64,000 bases of DNA from Voacanga thouarsii (taxonomy: Eukaryota; Streptophyta; Magnoliopsida; Gentianales; Apocynaceae): positions 9,734,001-9,798,000 of the forward strand of contig JANUWF010001783.1 in assembly GCA_026120185.1 (NCBI GenBank), in the 5' to 3' direction. A model generated the notes under the pieces. That model saw nothing but the letters and a program-made list of their open reading frames with translations, was not told the origin of the DNA and did no database searches. This document shows, piece by piece, positions 39,780 to 49,870 of this stretch (position 1 is the stretch's first letter; every line of letters begins with the position of its first letter). The position numbers were made by a program, and so were the translations under genes.

Positions 39780-40748
39780 ATGCAATCGGGCCCGCCGCTC
39801 TCGCTTTCCCCGACTTTCACGAGCTATTCTTCTAGTAGACTAGCAGAAATTGCTGCTCGGGTTGTTGAAGAATTTCGAGATCAGGAGGAGGAGGTTGACG
39901 AGAGTTTTAGTTCTTTCTGTGCAAATGTTGAGGGTGATTTTGGAGGGGAAGGTTTTTATGAAGAGCTGAAGCATGAAAAGGAGGAGAAGATTGAGAAAGT
40001 TGAAGATGGCGGTGATAGTGGGGAGGAGAAGGACGATGACGATGACGATGACGATGAAGAGTTTGAGTTTCCTTTTGCTGCCAGGGATTTCGCTTCCTCG
40101 CCTGCTCCTGCCGACGAAATTTTCTACAACGGCCAAATCCGCCCAACTTACCCAATTTTTGACACAAGTTTGCTGCTTGACGGCGTTGAGAGGGAGAAGG
40201 AGAACGAGAGTTTGTGCTATGACAAGTCTATGCAAAAGCCGCCACCGGTTCCGGAGTCGGTTCGGTTGCCTTTGAGGAAGCTTTTTATTGAGGAAAGAGA
40301 ACCTCCGTCGTCGTGCTCGTCTTCTGAGGCTGACGAACTCGACGGCGTTGCTCCAGGGACGTACTGTATATGGAATCCAAAAGCGGCTGATTACGAAGCT
40401 TCGGCGCTGGGGGAGAGACATAAGAAGAGCAACTCCACTGGTTCTTCGAAGCGATGGAGGTTCCGAGACCTCATTCACCGAAGTAGTAGCGATGGCAAGG
40501 ACAGTTTCGTCTTTTTGAATCATTCAAGTTGTCAGAACGGCAACAATGAGAAGAAAAGAGGAGAGAAAGTTGAGAAATTTGAAAAGACTGCAGTAGCGTC
40601 GGCGAAGGTGGCAGATAAAATCACGGCGGTGCAGCGCGGCAAGAGTGACGGAGAACGGCGGCGGGCTTCCATTTTGCCGTATCGGCAGGATTTGATGGGG
40701 CTTTTTTCAAATGTAAATGGGTTGAGTAGGAATCTACGTTCATTCTGA
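39780..40748 (+). CDS. DUF1645 family protein
   Basis: Intronless gene for 322 residues, plant-specific DUF1645 family of unknown biochemical function. Visible: a serine-rich N-terminus, a glutamate-rich segment and a run of eight aspartates (about residues 80-95), the family core EFEFPFAARDF followed by ADEIFYNGQIRPTYPIFD (about 95-130), a central Ser-rich linker, the basic segment SSKRWRFRDLIHRSSSDGKDSF (about 225-248), and the C-terminal LPYRQDLMGLFSNVNGLSRN. No signal peptide or membrane segment is seen, so a soluble nuclear or cytosolic protein is likely. The start ATG is the first in a leader with stops in all frames. Overlapping antisense frames are shadows of the acidic and serine-rich codons. 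Confidence 0.92.
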   Translation: MQSGPPLSLSPTFTSYSSSRLAEIAARVVEEFRDQEEEVDESFSSFCANVEGDFGGEGFYEELKHEKEEKIEKVEDGGDSGEEKDDDDDDDDEEFEFPFAARDFASSPAPADEIFYNGQIRPTYPIFDTSLLLDGVEREKENESLCYDKSMQKPPPVPESVRLPLRKLFIEEREPPSSCSSSEADELDGVAPGTYCIWNPKAADYEASALGERHKKSNSTGSSKRWRFRDLIHRSSSDGKDSFVFLNHSSCQNGNNEKKRGEKVEKFEKTAVASAKVADKITAVQRGKSDGERRRASILPYRQDLMGLFSNVNGLSRNLRSF

Positions 40749-41776
40749 AGCACAAACACACACACACACACAGCGGAAAACTTTTGAGGGTTCTGTCAAT
40801 GTAGCAGTTTGATTAGGATCTTTTTACGGGTGTGATTATATATGTAAATATCTCCAAGGGGTTTTTTCATGAGTTTTGAAGTTTTTTTTTTTTTTTAACC
40901 CGTCAGAATCGAATATATCCCAATCTATGATATTCGACTGCTGCCTTACAATGTAGTAGTTTTATTTTGGCTCAAGCTAAGATTATGGTAGTACTTATTT
41001 GCATTTACTAGTTTAATTTTTGTATTAGATTTAATGACCTAATTAACTTGAAGTGTTGTGTAAATAAAAATAAATAAATATATATATTATCCTGTCTCCT
41101 GTGCTATGCAGTGAATCAAAAAGTCAAAATAGATAAATATTGATGGAAATGTTTGCTGCGAGTGTTTTGAGGGAGACTCTGATAATGGGTTTAGCCGTTT
41201 GCTTGACCTTGGTTTTATTTTTCAAATATTATGGGATGAGGGTGGGCTCCTTCTCCTTGTAGCGTGTCTGCCCCATTGAAGCGGATGGATGGGAACGATC
41301 GAGGAAGTTAAGATAAAACCTTGGTCTGGCTTTTGTTTGTTGGATTTTACTGTAACTTTTTCCCTAACCAACCAAAATTTTTTTTAAAAAAAAGAATAAA
41401 TGATTTTGATATCATTCCTTAGGAGAGAAATTGCATTGACAAAATAAAAATAAGGGGTAGTATTTTCCTGATACACCCTTTGAATTATTAAAAAATTTTA
41501 ATTTAGGTCTATATATTTATTTTGATGTGTTTCAATTCAATCCATCCATTTCTATTACTAATATCCCCGGTTTCAATTAGTACTCACCGTCATGAATATT
41601 ATGCAAATAGTAAAAAATACACTGCCACAGTCCCAACTAATGTGAACACGTTCAAATTCATCCCCTAAAAATTGCATATCATTTCAATTTTTACTTCTAC
41701 CTACAAAGAAAGTAGATAACAAATGGATTTTAGTTTGTAAAAGCATGGCATCCATTTAGGTCTATCCATTCAAGTC
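40749..41776. other. DUF1645 3' region and intergenic
   Basis: Begins with a short (CA)n run at about 40,753-40,772, then AT-rich DNA up to the target duplication of the MULE. No gene seen. Confidence 0.6.
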
Positions 41777-41785
41777 CAAATTGTG

Positions 41786-41973
41786 AGGAAATTCTTACAT
41801 GGACCCGGTCTACGGCTCCACCTGTGGACCGGGTCCTCCCAAGCCAGACACCTATCCATGGGTATTTTTTTATTCAGAATTCCAGATTTTTCTTTTTTTT
41901 TCATTTTAATCGTGGAACCCAACCATGGTTAAACCAATCCCGAATTCTTTGGCAAAAATTTTGCAAAAGTCCG
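41786..41973 (+). repeat. MULE left terminal inverted repeat
   Basis: Starts AGGAAATTCTTACATGGACC and ends at AGTCCGCC. It matches the reverse complement of the right end with few substitutions and small indels in homopolymers. In MULEs the repeats act both as transposase-binding sites and as promoters of the inner genes. Confidence 0.95.
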
Positions 41974-43243
41974 CCATTTCCAAAAAAACATCAGATTTCC
42001 ACGCACTGGCCACTCTCTCTCTTCCTTCTCTTTCTGATTCTCTCTCTTCCCGTCGGCTCGCCGCCATCGACTTATCCATCCTTAATCTTCCATTCTGCAA
42101 ATTGGACTGCAACTCTCATTTCCGTTGCTGTACTTACGGACCCAATGTAGGTGCAATGCAGTGACCGAAACACTATCTCAAAAATTGTTCACTTGCCGGC
42201 TGACCTCCTCTCCCCTCCCCTTCTTTCCCGCAGCTGAACAATGTGCCTTCCATCGATGTAGTGGGAGTCTTATGCTTTATCTGACAACGTGCCAAGCGCT
42301 GGTCCAGATTTTGGTTCGATTTGCAAGTCCAACACTTCGACTAGATCGATCAAGAATACTTGCAGATTGAGGTTAAATTTTTTGCATACCTGCTTTTTCA
42401 GTTGTTGCTTTCAGACAGTTCAAAATTAGATTCTAAAATATTACACTTTTTATGTACTTGTTGGTAATGTGGGTGGAGATCTCTTGAAACCAATTGGTCA
42501 CAAAGTTTCTGCAGATAGCTATTTTTATTAATGTTGTGGATATTATGTATCATGTTGGGGGTTGAAGTTAAAAATCTGTTGAAAAGAATAACATGTTGTT
42601 GCTGGATGTCAAGACATTAAAGATGGTCATTGGTGACAGAGGGAAGGGGAACTTATAACATAATTGTGGTTGCTCTATAGTCAGAATATAAAATAAATGT
42701 GTGTTAAAAAAATGTCATCCTAAGTGCTTTTAACCTTCAGGTAATAATGGGTGATTGTCTTCCATTATCTTCCATTGTATCTTCATTAGACAGATAAATA
42801 GTAATCATGTGCATTGTATTATGATGCAAGCAGTCATGGTGTTACTAATTCTAGAGGATAAGAATTGCATTTTAATAAATTTTCAACACATTAGTTGTTT
42901 ATGCATCAAGTACTAAACCATTGTTGAGCCTATATTGCATAAATTTTCATATCTTTCTATATAGTGACTATTTTTATGCTTTATGCCAATTATAATGTAG
43001 GATCAGTAAAAGGAAAATTATATAGTAGGAATATTATTTTTGTTTGTTTTTTAAACAAAAATTTTGTTGTTAGAACTTATCCATCCTTTTCTTGGATATT
43101 AGTTTTACTTGGAATTTTGGTAAATTTGTAGAAGTCGTTCTCTAAGAGGATGATTTCTATTATTGGCTGAATTTATTTTTGTCCAAAGTTTGTTTACTAG
43201 TTGTCTATTTATTGCTGGTTTCCATCAGTATTTGAAAAAAGAG

Positions 43244-45413
43244 ATGAGTAGCTACGGAGATAGCATATATGTTGACGATGGCTCAGATGAGGAGGTTCAG
43301 TTTACACAACAAAATGTACCCGAAGATGACATGGAAGAGGTTCAAGTATTGCATGAGACAAGGAACGAATTTGAAAATCAAGCTGATGGTCGTGATGCTA
43401 TTATCCAAGAATTGGAAAAAAAACTAATGAACACTATTGTGGATTCACAAGAGGCAGCATATGAATTGTATTGTGAATATGCCCATGCATGTGGATTTAG
43501 TGTAAGGAAGGGAAAGCAATACTATGTGCAGGGGACAAAGAATATTAGATCTAAAGTTTTTTTTTGTTCAAAGCAAGGAATTAAAAAACATGAAAATGAG
43601 AGTGGGTCTTCTCTTGAAAGGTTGGAGACTAGAACTGCTTGCAAGGCATGGGTCCAGTTTGAGGTCGATTGCAATGGAAAATGGAAAGTAAATAAAATAC
43701 AAAAGGACCACAATCATGAGATGGCCAAGACTTATGAACTGCATTTACTAAGATCAGCCCGGCGTGTAACAGATGCCCAGGGAGACACATTGGAGTCCCT
43801 AGTAAGCTCCGGAATCAAGACTTCTCAAGTGTTCTCTTACTTGTCAAAAGAGAGTGGGGGTATTGGAAATATTGGTTTTTTGAAGAAGGATGCATACAAT
43901 GAACTGAATACTAGAAGAAATTCAGTAATTGAAAAAGGGGACGCTCAAAGTCTTGTAAATCACTTCAAGCAAAAAGCTAATCAAGAGAAAATGTTTTATT
44001 GGGATGTGGAATTGGATGACGAAGGAAGAATTCATAACTTTTTTTGGAGAGATGGTAGATCTCAAATTGATTTTGATTACTTTGGTGATGTTGTTGTTTT
44101 TTATGCTACCTATAGGACTAATAAGTACAACTTAATATGTGCACCTTTCATTGGAGTAAATCATCATTGGCAAACTTTAATGTTTGCATGTGCATTTTTA
44201 TCTGATGAGACTTCTGCTTCATTTGAGTGGGCATTTAGATCGTTTTTAGAGTCGATGGACAATAAGCAACCTGTGACCTTTATGACTGATCAAGACAATG
44301 CAATTATGAAAGCTGCAAAAATAGTGTTTCCGGACAGCCAACATAGGTTGTGTTTGTGGCATATTTGTAAAAATGCTCCATCATATTTGGGTGGCCTCAA
44401 TACTGAACTGGTTTCCAAAATTTGTTCCACAAATGTTTGACGGGATGTGAGACCGAAGAGGAGTTTGAGCAGACATGGGCCAAGATGATTTCAGACTATA
44501 ATTTACATGGCCACAAGTGGTTGGAGAGATTGTATAATATTCGGGATAGGTGGTGCACTAGTTTTTCCAATGAAACATTTAGTGCGGGGTTCAAAACAAC
44601 ATCAAGAAGTGAGAGCACTAATTGTGTATTAAATGGCATTGGGAGTAGAACATGTTCATTAACAAAATTTGTGCTTGAATTTGAGCGAAAGCTTGGAGAG
44701 TGGCGCCAAAATGAGGCAGAGGCTGATTTTACTTGTGCACAAGGGAAACCTCCACTTTTAATACGATCTAGTGCAATGTTACAACAGGCTGCCCAATTTT
44801 ATACTCACAAGCTGTACAAATTATTTGAGAAGGAATTTATGGGCATATGTGTTTCATCTAGTGAAGATGTTGTTATGGTTGAAGAATCAGTGTATAGCTT
44901 AAAAGTGACTGTGGAAACCAAATGGGGCCACCAAACAAGCAGAGTTGTTCTCAACACAAAAGATGGATCTATACAATGTAGCTGCAAGAAATTTGAAAGC
45001 ATGGGAATACTTTGTACACACTCATTGGCAGCTTTGAAGGTAAAGAATATTGCCAAAATCCCAGATTTATATTTCCTGAAAAGGTAGGGCAAAAATGCTA
45101 GAAAGCGTGTTAGTGATGTAGAACAAAATAGGATATTTAGCATGCAAGGTATTGATTTGGACATTATTTTCACAAATCGAACCATGAAGTTTGCTTACAA
45201 TGTTGTTAATAAATGTGGATCTCACGAGACAAGTAGGCTTATTTTGTGGCAAGCACTAGAAAGTGCTAATCAAAAGCTTGATGAATATTGGAAAACGCAT
45301 ACACTGAAGGATTCACAATCTGGAATTAGGGATAATAGAGCATTGAACAATGAAAGTTTGGCTTGTGAAGATGGAAATGAATGTGACATTGTTGTTCAAG
45401 ATCTCAATTGAAT
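43244..45413 (+). pseudogene. FAR1-type MULE transposase, disabled
   Basis: Starts at ATG 43,244 (MSSYGDSIYVDDGSDEE), just after a probable splice acceptor. Domains in order: FAR1 zinc-binding DNA-binding region (AYELYCEYAHACGFSVRKGK, then CKAWVQFEVD and DHNHEM), MULE transposase domain (MTDQDNAIMKAA and HRLCLWHICKNA with the catalytic D and the C/H pair), and the SWIM zinc finger (CSCKKFESMGILCTHSL near 44,971-45,021). Breaks: a one-base frameshift between about 44,395 and 44,422, a TAG at about 45,085 directly after FLKR where a tryptophan is usual, and a TGA at about 45,409-45,411. Coding-like sequence (IRAKGKERGERLNGHFEKR) continues past that stop. It would have been about 730-800 residues. 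Confidence 0.92.
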
Positions 45414-45900
45414 AAGAGCGAAGGGTAAAGAAAGAGGTGAAAGACTAAATGGCCATTTTGAGAAGCGTCAGAGGAAATCTTCACTGAAGGGAGGCAATCC
45501 CCAAGGTTTTACTGTCTTTTTTAATGAATTTGTTTAATTTCTCAAGGTTTTGCTGTTTTTTAAATTAACTGTTTTTCTTGTTAAACGCAGGAAAAGAAAG
45601 AAATCACAAGCTGCCGTCGCAGCAAGGGAAAATAGAAGCCAAGATACTTCGGACCACGTCAATTTGCCATTAAATGAAGAAACAAGCATAGCAGCCTCCG
45701 ATATACCCAATACAAGCTGGAATTATGAGGTTGTACTGCATTCCTTTTTATTTTGGTAAATGATACTTTATACTACGTAGAATTAACTTTTATTTGTTCT
45801 CTTCTCTTGAAGGTTGCTGCTTCTTACCCATCATTCACATCCATGTTACAAGCTTGTAATACACTTAATAGTGGTGGAGTGGTAAAAATTATACATTGTT
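45414..45900 (+). pseudogene. 3' exons of the MULE transposase
   Basis: After the TGA the frame continues as a basic tail to about 45,506. A plausible intron then runs to the AG at about 45,590, followed by KRKKSQAAVAARENRSQD and, after another short intron, VAASYPSFTSMLQACN near 45,814-45,860. A basic, nuclear-localisation-like C-terminus is usual for FAR1/FRS-type proteins. Exon limits are approximate. Confidence 0.6.
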
Positions 45901-46273
45901 GAAGCTTCGATTTTCTTCAATAGGAATGGTAAAAATTATACATATAGAGCGATATGTTTGAATCATTTATTGTTGAATCTTAATAGGATGTCACAAACGA
46001 TGGCATTTTGGATCGAGACCAAAATGATGCTGCCTAGTGTTTGGATTTTGGCATTATCATTCAGGACAGAGAGCTTAACCAAATGGAGCTGCACAAGGGA
46101 TAAAAGGGAAATCCAACTTCTGTTGTAGTAGAATGATGCTCTGTTGCAAAAATGCTGAAGTTTCTTGAATTGATCACTTGTTGCAGCAAAATGCTTTTGG
46201 GGATGAATGCCTTTTAGGGGATGGATGCTGCAGATGTTCTAGATTAAGTGATGTTGTAATCTTTTACTGAAAT

Positions 46274-46560
46274 AGATGTTCTGTTTCTGCAGCTATTTCT
46301 GCAGCTGTTTCTGCAGTATTTTGCAGTATTTCTGCAGTATTTTGATGTTCAATCTCTCTCTTTTATTAAGTTGTTCATGTTTAGATGTTCTGTTTCTACA
46401 ACTATTTCTACAGCTTACTGATATTTCTGCAGTATTTTGATGTTCAATCTCTTTTTTTTATTAAGATCATGTTTAGATGTTCTGTTTCTGCAGCTATTTA
46501 TGCAGCTGTTTCTGCAGTATTTTGCAGTACTTCTGCAGTATTTTGATGTTCAATCTCTCC
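46274..46560. repeat. three tandem copies of a TTTCTGCAG-rich unit
   Basis: Units begin AGATGTTCTGTTTCTGCAG at about 46,274, 46,383 and 46,475 and end TTTTGATGTTCAATCTCTC. Each contains several TTTCTGCAG or TTTTGCAG sub-repeats. The units are about 109, 92 and 86 bp. They lie just beyond the transposase gene, in the region between the two convergent genes. Confidence 0.9.
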
Positions 46561-47201
46561 ATTCTTTCTCCTTCTTTCTCTTCTTAATCTCCTTTTAACT
46601 CTTCTACACAGCCCTACAAAAGGTAAACATGAAAAATTTGCACAACACAGTTTGCACCAAAAGGTCCACAGGTGGTTTACCATTACTCGTTATCAATACA
46701 GGGTAGCAATATGTTTAGGTGCCATCAAGAATAATAGGGTAGGAAGAAACCATTGTACTCCCTAAACCAACACCCCCTTTTAACACAATTCAACCACTAA
46801 TCAATAAATTATCACACTTCTTATCACAATATCCACAATACTAACTCAATAACACAAAAACCACTGTACTTAGTCAACCAACACTCCCTTTTAACTATGT
46901 TCAACATAACTCCCCATTCTTTACAAACCACAACACAACATAAACCAAACTACCAAATGCAATACCAATTCAACAGCATTTCACAACCAACAACACCAAC
47001 ACAAGACACACCTTTTTTGCAAATGTAACAATGTACCAACTTCTAACAAATTAAATCGCAACTCCCCAAATCACCAACTTCTACCAACAAAAGAGCCCAA
47101 CAATAGCTACAAAGCCCTACAAAAAGTCACAGAAAAATCTGCACAACACATTTTGCACCAATATAGTGAAACCCCCTCAAAACTTCTATCCAATATCCAT
47201 A

Positions 47202-47320
47202 AAACTGCACAACACATTCTGACCAAGATGTGTCTAAACTGCACAACACATCTCAATCAACTAAACTGCACAACACATCTCAATCAAATAAACTGCACAA
47301 CACCATTTCAACCAATCTCT
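47202..47320. repeat. tandem repeat, unit AAACTGCACAACACATCT
   Basis: Four copies of a unit of about 27-34 bp, each beginning AAACTGCACAACAC, in the centre of the MULE. Single related copies of CTGCACAACACA also occur upstream near 47,132-47,145. Confidence 0.88.
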
Positions 47321-47541
47321 ACTGGCCAAGCATTCCAAAAAAAAAAAAAAAAATCATACATTATCAATTGATCATAGAAACCAATAACAATATCTACTGC
47401 CCAACACACAAGGAATCTGCCAAATTTCAAAAAAGACTGATTCATATATTATCAAGAGTTGTCCCTTACAAATATAGTACAATGAATTAAACATCCTAAC
47501 TGATATTCAGCTTTGTACATCTTTGACCTAAGTTGAATCTA

Positions 47542-47823
47542 TCATCCTTTTTTCAACCATCTAGAAGGGGGTTGTGGGGGTAGAGGTGGATCAAATCGTG
47601 GAGAAGATGCCCAATTGGAATCACTTTGGTTTGTTGTGCTGCTAGAAGCTTCTTTGTGTGCCTTTTTATAGGACAACCATGCATGCTCAGCTTCTTCAAC
47701 CGATGCAAAAGACTTGAAAAGATTTCCTTTATAACCATTGGTTGCTTTATGGCAGTCTACCCAATCTTCAAATACACCATGTTGTCTCCCTTCAAAAACG
47801 ACATAGAACTTTTTTGGAGGCAT
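47542..47823 (-). CDS. small protein with RNase H1 N-terminal/viroplasmin-like domain, inside the MULE
   Basis: 93 residues from ATG at 47,823 (minus strand), stop near 47,542. A minus-strand acceptor (TTTTTGAAACAG) lies just upstream, which suggests a spliced leader; a start 12 bp upstream is possible. Residues 4-50 carry the fold's signature: KKFYVVFEGRQHGVFEDWVD, the C-H-K-A turn, GYKGNLFKSFASVEEAEHAW. This is the small RNA/DNA-hybrid-binding module found at the N-terminus of eukaryotic RNase H1 and in caulimovirus viroplasmin. The remainder is Ser/Asn-rich, then proline-rich with a basic end. No RNase H catalytic domain follows. The frame is intact although the transposase is broken. Its orientation and place recall mudrB of MuDR, but the sequence is not mudrB-like. 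It may be a captured host domain; function unknown. Confidence 0.8.
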   Translation of the reverse strand: MPPKKFYVVFEGRQHGVFEDWVDCHKATNGYKGNLFKSFASVEEAEHAWLSYKKAHKEASSSTTNQSDSNWASSPRFDPPLPPQPPSRWLKKG

Positions 47824-47835
47824 AATCTGTTTCAA

Positions 47836-49220
47836 AAATGAAAAAAGGGTATGATCATTACATGTTAACAGTTTCTGAAGACAACTTTATGCACAGATTC
47901 CTGGACTAATGGCTAACAGAGGATATAGATAATATCACAACAGAGTTTAACAAAGGATAAATCATAAGACCACCAGTAAATCCACAACATATATCAACAA
48001 GCAGTTGATTAATTCCACAACCTCACAATAAAGTAAACATAAAGCAAGAGGGAATGTGCAGTGCTCTTATAGCTGTGACTATTTTCTCTACTCAAGTTAC
48101 AATTGTTCACCATTGGAAGATAATCAGGACATTACATGTTTAGATGTAATTCCATGAGGGAATGTACAGTAGTTCACACATTGTCCAAGATCAAACGTAA
48201 TTCCATGTTTAGATTGGATCCCTTCATTCAATTATGGTTAAAAAATAATGACTTGCAATGATTTCAACCCAAGAATTCCTTAACTGTGCTCTAGAGATCC
48301 TATCAAGTCAGTTTTCTTTGGACAAAGAGTCATTACTTCAACGTGTAAATGCAACAAGAAAAGTCAAATTTAAAAAGAAAATAATATTGTGAGGCTTGAG
48401 GAAGACAAAATAATGTCTAGATATATAGTAACAACTGCTGCAATATCTTGATATTGATATAGTTACTCATGGGAATATACTCAACATCTGAAATAAATTT
48501 TGTTCAACTTGCAGTGACATCAACAACAAGAAGAACAACAAAAACAACAAAAAAACCGGATGCTTCAAGTGAATTGTCAAAAGAAGAAATAAATTTATCC
48601 TAAATAGAATTAAGTCACTTCTCATTTGGCAGACAGAATAGTCAACAAAAAAGGACGGCACATCTACCCATTGAACAAGTATCCTTGTCAGAAAACAAAA
48701 GCCAATTATGCAAATAACTAATTCAAGCCAAAGAAGGCTCTAATACTTTACTTCTTATCAAAAGGGGCATTAGTTTTTGTTCTTGTTGTCCTGTTGAAAC
48801 ACTTTCATTTGGCATATGACCAACTTCTTCTTCACTTGCTAAAACTAAATTGTACCGCCCAAGAACCAATTTTATACAACTTTAATTTCATATTAACAAC
48901 TAGATGACAAAATAACTCTTTTAGCATACAATATGGAATTCAACCTCTAAGCAACTCTTTCAGCTCCAACAACTATCAAAGTATTCATTATCGTCACACA
49001 ACAAAATTAGAGAGGGGGGAAAAATGAAAAACTAAAAAATAACAATAAATATGCTAGAAAAGTAAGCAAAGTTAAAATGGGTACCTCCTCTCTCAAGTTC
49101 AATTGCTGCTGGTTGATAAAAATAAATGATAAATCATAGAATTCAAACAGAAATTCCAGGACATTTCATAAAATCCTACATCTACAGAATTTAGTGAGGA
49201 AGTTACCTGAATCTCGACCT
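47836..49220 (-). other. MULE right half, presumed leader and introns of the small gene
   Basis: AT-rich, with no clear coding exon. A minus-strand stretch near 48,730-48,855 reads openly as an acidic segment (YNLVLASEEEVGHMPNES) that could be an exon, but nothing confirms it. The 49,220-49,660 part is GC- and purine-rich and resembles a promoter and leader next to the terminal repeat. Confidence 0.4.
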
Positions 49221-49682
49221 CAAAAGGGGAGTCCGGGCTATGCTTCCACTCCGGTCGACATCACCGAACCCGTTGACTCAATGACAGGAAGAAGCAGAAA
49301 GAGCGCAGGAGGAAAGTGGCCGAGCGAGGTCTCTGCCTCTACATACCGGCGGGTGTTGCCGCTGTCGTGAAAGAGTGGGAGAGAAAGGATGACGAGGTCA
49401 GGCGGCCAAAGGTCGACATTACCGTTGATGGAGGACTCAACCACGGACAAAAACAGAGAGGGGGGAGGAGGGGGGAACAGTGGCCCACAGCATTCAGATC
49501 TCCAGTTTAGCGGCGGACATTGCCGCTGCCGTGAAAGAAAGGGAGGCAGGGGCGGACGACGGTCGGCGTGCAGAGAGAGCGTGAGTGGGAAAGGGAGAGA
49601 GGAGAGAGAGAGTGTGGCCGAGTAAGTGAGGAAGAGAGAGAGTGTGGGTGATTGGAATCCGATGTGTTGATCGAATTTGGCG

Positions 49683-49870
49683 GACTTTCAAAAATTTTTG
49701 CCAAAGAATTCGGGATTGGTTTAACCATGGTTGGGTTCCACGATTAAAATGAAAAAAAAAAAAGAAAAATCTAGAATTCTGAATAAAAAAATACCCATGG
49801 ACAGGTTTCTGGCTTGGGAGGACCCGGTCCACGGGTGGGGCCGTGGATCGGGTCCATGTAAGAATTTCCC
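49683..49870 (-). repeat. MULE right terminal inverted repeat
   Basis: Reverse complement begins GGGAAATTCTTACATGGACC and ends at AGTCCGCC, matching the left terminus over its full length with scattered differences. Immediately inside, both ends carry CT-rich ACTCTCTCTCTTCC sequence, so weaker similarity extends further inward. Confidence 0.95.

Larger units (their letters stand above)
41786..49870. mobile_element. 8.1-kb Mutator-like element (FAR1/Jittery type), two convergent genes
   Basis: The element lies between perfect 9-bp direct repeats CAAATTGTG (41,777-41,785 and 49,871-49,879) and has long inverted termini of about 185 bp. A 9-bp duplication, long terminal inverted repeats and a FAR1-SWIM transposase together define a MULE. 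The left half carries the transposase gene (+), the right half a small gene (-); both read toward the centre. Two tandem-repeat regions (46,274-46,560 and 47,202-47,320) lie between them. The termini remain very similar, suggesting a rather recent insertion, but the transposase is disabled. Confidence 0.95.

Noticed and set aside
39840..40523. 227-codon antisense frame over the DUF1645 gene
   Set aside because: It lies wholly opposite a better-supported gene with family motifs; its composition is the complement of acidic and serine codons.
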